Source: Planctomycetota bacterium (GTDB lineage Bacteria; Planctomycetota; Phycisphaerae; WQYP01). Taken from it: DNA of 21,729 nt. Both the position numbers and the translations under genes were made by a program. Below the pieces are notes generated by a model. It was not told the DNA's origin, did not search any database, and saw only the letters and a program-made list of their open reading frames with translations. Positions within the stretch are counted from its first letter, which is position 1. Every line of letters begins with the position of its first letter. The DNA lies in the NCBI GenBank assembly GCA_021809365.1, contig JAKBAC010000039.1:1-21729 (forward strand), written 5' to 3'. Shown one piece after another: positions 1 through 7,495 of this stretch.

Positions 1-1
1 C

Positions 2-88
2 GGCACTGCGAGCGATTCAGCCGTGGTTGATACGGTCCATCGGATGCTGTCCATTTTGCAAAACAACATTCACCCCGAAATTCCGTGA
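2..88 (+). CDS. C-terminal end of an unidentified protein (partial)
   Basis: The frame beginning at base 2 is open and ends at the TGA at 86-88. It gives 28 residues ending in HPEIP, with a plausible amphipathic helix around VVDTVHRMLSILQ. The other two forward frames contain early stops or give less protein-like sequence. The 5' part of the gene lies outside the window. No family can be named from so few residues, and no terminator hairpin is obvious after the stop. It would mark the left chromosomal neighbour of the restriction island. Confidence 0.45.
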   Translation, partial: GTASDSAVVDTVHRMLSILQNNIHPEIP

Positions 89-175
89 TTCTACTTAACA
101 TAGTAATAGTAGGAGTTAGGAGAATAGGGACTGCAAGGAGAATTGCTGGCGGTTGCCGGGCGCGGAGCAGGTGAG

Positions 176-197
176 AGTAGAGAGTTGAGAGTAGAGC
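176..197. repeat. Left copy of AGTAGAGAGTTGA repeat flanking the island
   Basis: The 13-base block AGTAGAGAGTTGA is followed by AGTAGAGC (190-197). The same two blocks in the same order, with a one-base spacing difference, occur at 13252-13274 on the other side of the restriction operon. They may be two copies of a dispersed genomic repeat or boundary repeats of an acquired segment. No integrase is present to favour the second reading. Confidence 0.5.
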
Positions 198-249
198 TGT
201 CGCTGCGGCGACGACAACGGTATTTACCACAACGACACAACGACACAAA

Positions 250-325
250 GATACGACGATGGAACGACGGTTAGCCACAGAGGTCGCAGAGGGCACAGAG
301 GTTGTGATACGACGATATTTACCAC
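250..325. repeat. Short direct repeats GATACGACGAT and TATTTACCAC
   Basis: GATACGACGAT occurs at 250-260 and 306-316. TATTTACCAC occurs at 221-230 and again at 316-325, fused to the second GATACGACGAT. Between them lies CCACAGAGG-style sequence. The arrangement looks like a degenerate, shuffled repeat family rather than coding DNA. Confidence 0.5.
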
Positions 326-359
326 GGGACGAGGCACAAGGGGCGGGAGAAGGGGTTTG

Positions 360-373
360 GCGTTTAGCGTTTA
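360..373. repeat. Tandem GCGTTTA x2
   Basis: Two perfect head-to-tail copies of GCGTTTA are followed by the degenerate third unit GTGTCTG. It resembles the GTTTAGC/GTTTAGT microsatellite-like text seen between genes in some planctomycete-type genomes. Confidence 0.4.
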
Positions 374-526
374 GTGTCTGGTATTCAGCATTGGGAACCT
401 TTTCGGGACCGGGCGGTGGCGGCAGTGCCGGGGAATTTGCCGGGTGCGGGGAATCGTTGCAGGAGGGCTTGGTTGATGGCGGCGCGGTGTGCCCGGATTT
501 TACGAGGGGGCATGGGGTATCCGGTC

Positions 527-1696
527 TCACGAGGCGGTTACACGCATGTGCATAACGTCACCGTGCAGGGACATATATTCGCCAAGCAGCTTGGAGCAGG
601 AAAATAGCATTGGCCACGGATGGTTGCATCGAGCCCGCCAGCCATTCCCGCAATGCCATATTTTCCAGGTTCCGGATTGGTCTGAGTAGTCAATATTTCC
701 TTGGGTCAGTTTCGCATTTTGCGTTGTGTTTTCGCCACTTTTCACAATTTCTCCCGCGATGGCGGATGGCATGTAACCTGGCTTATTGGCCCTATCCAGG
801 CAATCGCGAAAGTTCGACGTGAAGGTTGCCACTGCCGTTGCGAGGAGCGCCAGTGCGCCGAGCACTCCGCTTGAGAAGGCCCTTTCTTGCATCGAGGTAA
901 GAAGGATTATTCCGCACCGGGTATCCGTGCACGGGATGAGCATTTCACTGAAGGCGAATCGCCGAAAATATGTCTCGGCGGATGGCTGGCCGTTGGCGTC
1001 TTGGAATTGCGGTGTTTCCCGTATATCCTGCTGGACGCTCTTTCTTGGAAATTTGAAGCAGTATGCGGCGAGGTGCTTATTTTCATCCACATTCGCTTCC
1101 TTGGGAAATTGGATTTGGCTGGGATTGTAGCCGAATTTGCAAACAAGTGTGTCGCCGCGGACGGGGGATGTTTCGTCTTTGATGGACATGAACCCGTTCC
1201 GGAATATTACCTGCAGGGCGAATCGGTGGCCGTCGGCACCTAAAATGGCGTCAGCGTGCTGTGTGAGTTGGCGGACTATTTTTCCTAGCTGCTCCGGGTA
1301 TTGCTGGGCTGCCTGCTGTAGTGGGTCATCGCCCAAGTAGAGTTGGCAGGGCATTTTGCTTAACTCCGTGAACATGCCCTCCGCGAAGCTGTAGCAGCAT
1401 GTTTGTGATTGTGAATCACGTTTTGTACGTTCGAGCTCCTGGGATTGCTCAACCGCCTTTGCAAGTGCCGTAAGCGGATAATCGGCATCCGCGTAGATAA
1501 GTGTGATGGCGAGGGAAACGTGAATCAGGGCAATGGGGATGAATGTTATCCAGAAACTGAGTTGCCGATTAGCAAAAGCGAGCAGGAGGCCCTCTATGAT
1601 GGGAAAAATAACGGATATAAGGCTGACGATTATTGTCCGGTATTTTTTTGTAGTTGCGAGTGACGACTTTATTGCTTCCCAGAAGGGGTTATCCAT
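527..1696 (-). CDS. Membrane protein with possible GAF-like domain, last gene of the restriction operon
   Basis: The 389-residue protein is not assigned to a named family. Two hydrophobic segments near residues 20-42 and 46-69 form an N-terminal hairpin, followed by a charged linker (AVEQSQELERTKRD). A soluble alpha/beta region spans about 95-270, and a third hydrophobic segment lies near 277-297. The stretch CGIILLTSMQERAF leading into the last helix resembles the end of a GAF sensor domain; this is a weak resemblance, not an identification. The ATG has a GGAG eight bases upstream. It sits 70 bp after the metallopeptidase gene and has its own promoter candidate at 1727-1735, so it may be expressed apart from the restriction genes. 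A membrane-bound sensor or effector of the defence island is possible. The last 45 or so residues (from IWHCGNGW) look unlike a folded domain and may be read-through past a lost stop. Confidence 0.65.
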   Translation of the reverse strand: MDNPFWEAIKSSLATTKKYRTIIVSLISVIFPIIEGLLLAFANRQLSFWITFIPIALIHVSLAITLIYADADYPLTALAKAVEQSQELERTKRDSQSQTCCYSFAEGMFTELSKMPCQLYLGDDPLQQAAQQYPEQLGKIVRQLTQHADAILGADGHRFALQVIFRNGFMSIKDETSPVRGDTLVCKFGYNPSQIQFPKEANVDENKHLAAYCFKFPRKSVQQDIRETPQFQDANGQPSAETYFRRFAFSEMLIPCTDTRCGIILLTSMQERAFSSGVLGALALLATAVATFTSNFRDCLDRANKPGYMPSAIAGEIVKSGENTTQNAKLTQGNIDYSDQSGTWKIWHCGNGWRARCNHPWPMLFSCSKLLGEYMSLHGDVMHMRVTAS

Positions 1697-1726
1697 GGTT
1701 CATTCTCCGGTTTCAATTCACCGTAT

Positions 1727-1735
1727 AGTATAACA
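1727..1735 (-). promoter_or_regulatory. Extended -10 promoter candidate for the membrane protein gene
   Basis: Read on the minus strand, TGTTATACT matches the extended -10 pattern TGnTATAAT with one mismatch. No good -35 hexamer is seen, as is usual for extended -10 promoters. Transcription would start near 1720, giving a leader of about 24 bases that contains GGAG before the ATG at 1696. It lies in the only intergenic gap of the operon's 3' half. Confidence 0.45.
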
Positions 1736-1766
1736 TCCACGGCGAACTCTGTTTCATGGTTGGCCT

Positions 1767-2483
1767 TCAATACGTCCAGTGTTCGTGGCGGATGGGGAGT
1801 TGGTTGAGTTGTTGGCGGTGATGCCGCCACTGGGGCATGGCGCGGTCCATGATCGTGACAAAGCGGGCGTTGTGGGTTGGTTCGAGCAGGTGGGACAGTT
1901 CGTGGACGATGACGTATTCAAGACATTCGCGGGGCTTCTTGGCGAGGTCGGTGTTGAGGCGAATGCTGCGGGTGGACGGGGTGCAACTTCCCCACTTGGT
2001 TTTCATTCGGCGGACGGAGAATTGCTGAAGCCTAACGCCAAGGGCTTTTTCCCAATGGGCGATCAGCGGCGGTGCGGTAATTTTAATTTGTTCCCGATAC
2101 CAGGCTTCCAGAAGGGCCTGTTTGTTTTGGTGCGGTTCGGAGGGGCGGGCGCGCAGGTAGATCCAATTATGTCTTAATTGCACTGCCGGGGCGGCGTGAC
2201 TGTTCACGAGTTTGAGTAGGTAGCGCTTTCCCCAGACGTAGTGGCTTTCGCGGTCCAGATATTCGCGGGGCGGTTCGCGCTGCTGGAGATGCAGTTTTGT
2301 CTGTTGCTGCCTGATCCAGCCGATTTTGGAGATGGCAAAAACGCGGATGGTGTCCAAGCGCATGCGCAGCGGCGCGGAGATGCGAACAGCCCCGGTTGGC
2401 GGGTAGACGCTTAGGTGGACGTTCTTGATGTCTTTGAGCACCACGTCCACCGCGATGCCGCCCAGGTCGATCTGTGTGAGCAT
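1767..2483 (-). CDS. YgjP-like (DUF45) zinc metallopeptidase
   Basis: The 238-residue protein carries the zincin motif HELSH at residues 194-198, with a third ligand candidate at H204 (EPTHNARF), and the family signature KWGSC at 163-167. These are hallmarks of the YgjP/DUF45 family of M48-related peptidases. The length agrees with the family. Such genes are known as frequent companions of hsdR, but their substrate is not established; processing or turnover of a restriction subunit would be an inference. The start ATG overlaps the hsdR stop by one base (TAATG), and GAGGG sits seven bases upstream within hsdR, so translation is coupled. It is predicted to be cytoplasmic, with no signal peptide or membrane helix. 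Confidence 0.85.
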   Translation of the reverse strand: MLTQIDLGGIAVDVVLKDIKNVHLSVYPPTGAVRISAPLRMRLDTIRVFAISKIGWIRQQQTKLHLQQREPPREYLDRESHYVWGKRYLLKLVNSHAAPAVQLRHNWIYLRARPSEPHQNKQALLEAWYREQIKITAPPLIAHWEKALGVRLQQFSVRRMKTKWGSCTPSTRSIRLNTDLAKKPRECLEYVIVHELSHLLEPTHNARFVTIMDRAMPQWRHHRQQLNQLPIRHEHWTY

Positions 2484-5400
2484 TAATATTCCCTCTGTGC
2501 CTTGATAATGGCGAAGATGTGCTCCACCTGTTCCTTATCACCAAGAACACCGTACAGTGCCGCCTTGACAATTTGTTCGCGGGCCTGCACGCCGCGCCAG
2601 TCGTCTGGGCGCGATATTCGCACCGCGTCGTCCACTTTCAGGGCCAGTTCTTCATTGAGATTCAGGTTGTTGTACAGCGCACGTTTTCCAGGCGTGTCGA
2701 GCTTTGCCGACATATCCTCCGCGTGGCCAGCCTCTACGCGCCGGGCCAATTCCGCAATGCGTTTGAGGTACACTTCGTACTCAACGGCTTTGGCGCGGCG
2801 GTCGGCAATCACTTCATCCAGCAGGCCGGACATTTTGTCATAGTAGGCCGGATCGGTCAGTCGGTCCCTTATAATCTTTTTACGGACGTTGTTTTCGATG
2901 GTTTCAGCAATGGCGTCCCTATTGCCCTTGAGTCCGCCGAGCTGATTGGCGATGGTCTCGCCGATGCCAGTTTGTACAATGAGTTCAAGCAGGCCCATTC
3001 CGTCAAAGGGGGAAATTTTGCGAGGCTGGTCGGCTTCAATGTAGGTGTCAATGAGGTGCCGCATGTCGGCCTCGAAGGGTCGCAGGTCCAGAGTTTCGCC
3101 GCTGGCCTTTCGGACAATTTCGCGGACGTCCAGGTAATGGCCGAGGTGGGCCTTGATGCGGGTGATGTCTGAAGCGTCGTATCCGGCGGATTCGAGTTCC
3201 TCGGCAATGTTGGCGTAGGTGCGCATCAGGTTTGCGGTTCCCTTGTAGAGCGCGACCCGCTGCGGTTCGCGTTCCTTGAGGTCTGATGGAATTTCGGTGT
3301 TGCCGCAGAAGTAATGGATGTGTTCCAGTTCGCCCCTGGGCGGTTCGATGGGTTCGCACAAAAGGGCAAGCTCTTCAATTGCGGTGTCGAGACGTTCCTT
3401 TCCTTTTTGCAGCCGATCCTGCAGCAGTACATCGGGGGCGGCCCCGCCTTCGCTGTGATCGAGTTCAGACGCATAAACGGCCACGGCATTCTCAACTTTT
3501 TTGAACAGGTCTTTATAATCCACAATATAGCCGAAATCCTTGTCGGCTCCGTCCAGGCGGTTGGTGCGGCAGATGGCCTGAAACAGGCCATGGTCCTGCA
3601 TGGGTTTGTCGATGTAAAGATAGGTACAAGGCGGGGCATCAAACCCGGTGAGCAGTTTGTCCACCACCACCAGCAATTTCATGTTGGCCGGCTCTTTGAT
3701 AAATAGTGCCTTGGCCCGTTCTTCGTAGGTTTCGGTCTGGTTCATCCCCGGCCCGGGGCTGATCGGGGCGAGCAGGTCGGTATAGGTGTTGTAGATAAAC
3801 TGCTTGTCGGTTTCGGTGTTGGTCCCGGCTTCCTCCAGGGTAATATCGCGGGTTTGGGGGTTGTACGAGGTTATGACGGCGCATTTGCCCTTGAACGGCG
3901 TTTGCTGCAGCAGCGCAAAATATTTGCAGGCATCGTAGATGCTTGCAACAACAAGGATGGCGTTGCCGCGCTCGCTGGAGAGGCGCGGCTTGACGTTGAA
4001 GTCAAATATGATGTCGCAGACCACCCGCTCCATGCGCGATCGGGAGCTAAGCACGTTCTGCATGGTGCCCCACTTTTTTTTAAGTTCATCGCGCTGCCAG
4101 TCGTTAAGGCCCTTGGTCTTAGCGTCAAACCAGGCGTCGATCTTTTCAGCGGAACCGAGCCGCTGATCAATATCGCGTGCCTCATAAACCAGATCCAGAA
4201 CGACGCCATCGTCAACGCCCTCGCTGAACTTGTAGGTGTGGATATAGCCACCGAAAACCTCGCGGCTGGTTTGCTTGTCTTTTTTCAGCAGAGGCGTGCC
4301 GGTATAGCCGATGAAGACGGCGTTGGGCATGACGGCCTTCATTACGCGGTGTAATCTGCCGCTTTGGGTGCGGTGGCATTCATCAACGAAAACATACACT
4401 TCGCCTACGGTCGGGCTGGGCCGGCCCTCAAGTTCCCTAATGAAGGCACCAAAGTCGTCCACGTCCTTGCGGCCAAATTTATGCACCAATGAGCATAGAA
4501 GCCGGGGTGCGGGTTGGCCGAGCTGGGCCATAAGGTCGCGGCCACTGCTGGAGCGATTGATCGGTAGGCCCACCTGCGTGAAAATGCGCTGAATTTGTTT
4601 ATCCAATTCATCGCGATCGGTGATGATGGCCACACGGGCATGGGGGTTGTTTTCCAAAATCCATTTTGCCAGCAGCACCATCACAATACTTTTGCCACTG
4701 CCCTGCGTATGCCAGATTATTCCGCCCTTACGTTCACGGACGTGGTTTTGGGCTGCCTTGATGCCGAAATACTGGTGGACGCGTGGGAGTTTTTTCACGC
4801 CGCCGTCAAAGAGTACGAAGTCGTGCGCCAGCTCAAGCAGGCGGGTTTTGGCGCAGATTTTCAGCAGGTATTTGTCGAGTTTGAAACGGGAATTATCTTC
4901 CTCATCCTCTTTCCATTTCAGAAAGTATTTTTCAGGCGTGCCGATGGTACCATATTGCAGGCCCTGGGAATCGTTACCGGCGAAAACAAATTGCACGGTG
5001 CTGAAGAACCAGGCGTTAAATTCGGGCGACTGGTTGGAAAGGTTCTGCCTGATTCCTTCGCCGATACTCACGCGGCTCTTTTTGAGTTCCAGCACGCCCA
5101 GAGCGATACCGTTGACGTACAGCACAAGGTCGGGGCGGCGTTCATGGTTGCCGCGGAGCGTGACTTCTTCGGCTATGGCAAAATCATTTTTCCCCGGCTC
5201 GGACCAGTTGATCAACTGAATGGTTTGGGTGGGTTTGCTGGCGTCGGTTTTTACCGGCACGCCGTAGCGCAGGAGTTTGTAGACGGCCTCGTTATTGCCG
5301 TAAAGGCTGCGATTGGCGTTATCAGATTCGGTGCGGAGTTTATGGATGGCCATGGATATTTGCGTTTGCGTGTAGCCAGCCTGGGCCAGGTGCTCAGTGA

Positions 5401-5533
5401 GGATATCTTCTTCGATATTGCTGTTGGCGTCGCGGTCAGTCCAATCGCCGAGGTATCGGTAGCCGAGTTCGTCGCGGAACAAGGCAATCACGCGGTTTTG
5501 GGTGAAGCGTTCGGGTTGGCCGATGTTGTTCAT
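2483..5533 (-). CDS. hsdR: Type I restriction enzyme, R subunit (HsdR)
   Basis: This 1016-residue motor-nuclease subunit cuts unmodified DNA after ATP-driven translocation. The N-terminal PD-ExK nuclease is visible as D135 (RRPDLVLYV) and E149-L-K151 (GVLELKKS). The helicase motor follows: Walker A TQGSGKS at about 276-282, DECH at 384-387, YTGTP at 410-414, and a later QAICRTNR, which fits motif VI. The remaining C-terminal part is helical and would contact HsdM. Length and motif order are normal, and every key residue inspected is present, so the gene looks intact. The ATG overlaps the stop of the upstream DUF262 gene by four bases (ATGA), with GAGG eight bases before the start. It acts in the cytoplasm as part of an R2M2S complex. 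Confidence 0.95.
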   Translation of the reverse strand: MNNIGQPERFTQNRVIALFRDELGYRYLGDWTDRDANSNIEEDILTEHLAQAGYTQTQISMAIHKLRTESDNANRSLYGNNEAVYKLLRYGVPVKTDASKPTQTIQLINWSEPGKNDFAIAEEVTLRGNHERRPDLVLYVNGIALGVLELKKSRVSIGEGIRQNLSNQSPEFNAWFFSTVQFVFAGNDSQGLQYGTIGTPEKYFLKWKEDEEDNSRFKLDKYLLKICAKTRLLELAHDFVLFDGGVKKLPRVHQYFGIKAAQNHVRERKGGIIWHTQGSGKSIVMVLLAKWILENNPHARVAIITDRDELDKQIQRIFTQVGLPINRSSSGRDLMAQLGQPAPRLLCSLVHKFGRKDVDDFGAFIRELEGRPSPTVGEVYVFVDECHRTQSGRLHRVMKAVMPNAVFIGYTGTPLLKKDKQTSREVFGGYIHTYKFSEGVDDGVVLDLVYEARDIDQRLGSAEKIDAWFDAKTKGLNDWQRDELKKKWGTMQNVLSSRSRMERVVCDIIFDFNVKPRLSSERGNAILVVASIYDACKYFALLQQTPFKGKCAVITSYNPQTRDITLEEAGTNTETDKQFIYNTYTDLLAPISPGPGMNQTETYEERAKALFIKEPANMKLLVVVDKLLTGFDAPPCTYLYIDKPMQDHGLFQAICRTNRLDGADKDFGYIVDYKDLFKKVENAVAVYASELDHSEGGAAPDVLLQDRLQKGKERLDTAIEELALLCEPIEPPRGELEHIHYFCGNTEIPSDLKEREPQRVALYKGTANLMRTYANIAEELESAGYDASDITRIKAHLGHYLDVREIVRKASGETLDLRPFEADMRHLIDTYIEADQPRKISPFDGMGLLELIVQTGIGETIANQLGGLKGNRDAIAETIENNVRKKIIRDRLTDPAYYDKMSGLLDEVIADRRAKAVEYEVYLKRIAELARRVEAGHAEDMSAKLDTPGKRALYNNLNLNEELALKVDDAVRISRPDDWRGVQAREQIVKAALYGVLGDKEQVEHIFAIIKAQREY

Positions 5534-7437
5534 TCTTCGCCCTCGCCAAGGGCGGGGAGTGCTGTGTCACCGGGTTCCGGATTTTCGCTGCCGTCCTCCG
5601 GCTGTGCTATTTCTGGATTGCTGCTGATTGCTAGTACCGCGCGGAGTTTTTCACGGAGGATGCTTTTGCGTTTTTCGTAGAATTCCAAAAAATTCTTGAA
5701 ATCCAGGCTGGTGTTCTCTGGGAAATAATTTTGCGAACGGAAGGCCGAGGAATAAGGTTCACCGATCCCTTTCAACCACGATTCGATCGGCGTCTTGTTC
5801 TTGCTTATGTTCTCGCGGCCCTCCATCAGTTGGAGATTCGGCAGTCGGTCGCGTTTCTCGGTCCACGCCGTTCTCTGTTCGGGTGGGATACCAAGGCTAT
5901 CAAGGTTCTTCGTGTCAAACCCGGCCGCCGGATGTATGTGATCCTGATGAAACTGTATCTCTTGGAAGCGCAGGTGCGGGTACAGTAGGGAGAGCGTAAA
6001 GAAGGTGGCCGGGCTCTTTCCTATTTCGAGAAATCGCTCAAGGTCAGCGATTGTTATTGCGAGTGACCTCCCGCCGGGAAGTTCCATTCGCACCAGTTCA
6101 TCGAAGGGAAAACAGGCGTGGCGTTGCTGGTATATCGCCGCCCCGGTTGCGTCGCGCGTTTCGCTGCGAAAGGCGTTGCGGAGCGCTGTGATCAGTTGGT
6201 CTTGACCGCTGCCATACAGGCCCTTCAGTAGCGCATGGGAGAGATATTTCTGAATGCCTTTTTTTGAGGCATCACTCAGGTCGCCCCCGCGGTAGAGGTA
6301 GTAAGCGACGATAATAATGGCATTTTGTGATGTAAGCGTAGTGCCGTTAAAACCGAACTCAACGAGCAAATCAACGGTGCGGGTGACAGCCCTATTGATG
6401 TTGTCCCATTCCTTCCTGATTTTCTCTACGTTATCAGCTTTGAAGGATTGGACCTTAAACACAACGGGTCCGTCACTTAGCACGAGGCAGCATCGCATCA
6501 GGAAATCATTACTAAAATTGAATTTATCGCCCTTAGCGTTGATGGACTTGAGGCAAGTTTCAATTTCTTCGCGTCCATTATCCCATGTGGCGACAATAGT
6601 TGAAAATAACAGATCAGTTCTACTGAGCGGAGAGACAGCACTATTTACCCGTACGAAAATTTTCAGAATATCCTCCAAATCATCCTTCTGCACTTCAAAA
6701 TAACTCAACAAGTCTGTATCGCGCAGGCGAGAATGAAGGCCCTCAAGAGACTTCCGTACAAATCGTCTGGTTTCTTTAAACCGTTGTCGCTGTTCATCTG
6801 TGATGCATGCACTAATCAGACCGTCAATTAAAAACTCGTAATCTGGGTCCTCATTCCATGAGAGGGCGGATCCTACTTTGAACCAGAATAATGATTCTGT
6901 CGTCCCGTCATTCACTCGGGATGGTTTTTTGGCCTCATTATCGGTTAGGAAACGAAAATCGAAATCTGGTTCTCCTTGCAGAACTAATGCTTTATCAGCG
7001 TCAACACTATAAGGCAGCCGGAGAAGGTTGAGATAAAGACTTGTCTTTTCATAGGCGGCATTATTTGTTCGCCGCTTATAGAGAGCTTTTTCGGTGTGCG
7101 TTCCCATTAGACCAAGATATAGGGAACTGAGTCGCTGCTGTCCATCTAGTACTCCAATGATCTCATCCGTCACGAACAGACCAGTCTTTCTCCGATTATA
7201 TGGGTCGCGCTGGTCGTATTCCTTAAGGAATTCATAAAACACATATTGGTCTGCCTTGTCATGGCGGAGCCGCCACAAAAGAAAGGCTCCAATGGGGTAG
7301 CCCCTCATAATTGAATCAAACAATAATGTAATCTTGCCTTTTTCCCAGACAAACTTCCTTTGCAATGCTGGCAAGTAGACCTTATTGGCATCAATGTCTC
7401 GAATAAGGTCCTTGATACTAGTGGTTTTGTAGCTCAT
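5530..7437 (-). CDS. DUF262/DUF1524 protein, GmrSD/SspE-like nuclease
   Basis: The 635-residue protein joins an N-terminal DUF262 domain to a C-terminal HNH-type (DUF1524-like) region. DUF262 is seen in SIKDLIRDI, YLPALQRKFVW and the DGQQR motif (residues 97-101), typical of the ParB/Srx-like NTPase fold of GmrS. The HNH part shows HQDHIHP near 497-503 and RENISKNKTP near 541-550. Relatives GmrSD and SspE restrict phage DNA carrying modified bases or phosphorothioates; the target here is unknown. An in-frame upstream start at 7545 would overlap the hsdS 3' end, but the domain begins right after the ATG at 7437, which has GAAGAAG upstream, so that start is preferred. It is 58 bp downstream of hsdS and overlaps hsdR by four bases. 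An acidic, Pro/Gly-rich tail ends the protein. Confidence 0.85.
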   Translation of the reverse strand: MSYKTTSIKDLIRDIDANKVYLPALQRKFVWEKGKITLLFDSIMRGYPIGAFLLWRLRHDKADQYVFYEFLKEYDQRDPYNRRKTGLFVTDEIIGVLDGQQRLSSLYLGLMGTHTEKALYKRRTNNAAYEKTSLYLNLLRLPYSVDADKALVLQGEPDFDFRFLTDNEAKKPSRVNDGTTESLFWFKVGSALSWNEDPDYEFLIDGLISACITDEQRQRFKETRRFVRKSLEGLHSRLRDTDLLSYFEVQKDDLEDILKIFVRVNSAVSPLSRTDLLFSTIVATWDNGREEIETCLKSINAKGDKFNFSNDFLMRCCLVLSDGPVVFKVQSFKADNVEKIRKEWDNINRAVTRTVDLLVEFGFNGTTLTSQNAIIIVAYYLYRGGDLSDASKKGIQKYLSHALLKGLYGSGQDQLITALRNAFRSETRDATGAAIYQQRHACFPFDELVRMELPGGRSLAITIADLERFLEIGKSPATFFTLSLLYPHLRFQEIQFHQDHIHPAAGFDTKNLDSLGIPPEQRTAWTEKRDRLPNLQLMEGRENISKNKTPIESWLKGIGEPYSSAFRSQNYFPENTSLDFKNFLEFYEKRKSILREKLRAVLAISSNPEIAQPEDGSENPEPGDTALPALGEGEE

Positions 7438-7495
7438 GCAATTACTTCTTCGTGTAAAGGAATTGAAACAACAAAAATGGGCAATCTCGACAGCC

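Larger units (their letters stand above)
89..526. other. Gene-free, repeat-rich spacer at the 3' side of the restriction operon
   Basis: No credible gene is seen here. The small open frames have no convincing ribosome binding site and their translations are low in complexity. The DNA is a patchwork of degenerate short motifs: GTAGAGAGTTGA-type repeats near 176-197, CGACACAA in tandem near 233-248, GATACGACGAT twice (250-260 and 306-316), CCACAGAGG-type text near 275-300, and GCGTTTA twice at 360-373. Such motifs are, from general knowledge, common in intergenic DNA of Planctomycetota and Verrucomicrobiota. No clear terminator for the leftward operon was found. Confidence 0.6.

Noticed and set aside
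4595..5680. 361-residue open frame on the plus strand opposite hsdR
   Set aside because: It lies wholly antisense to hsdR and its neighbour, whose motifs are intact. The translation shows no domain and follows from the codon bias of the real gene.
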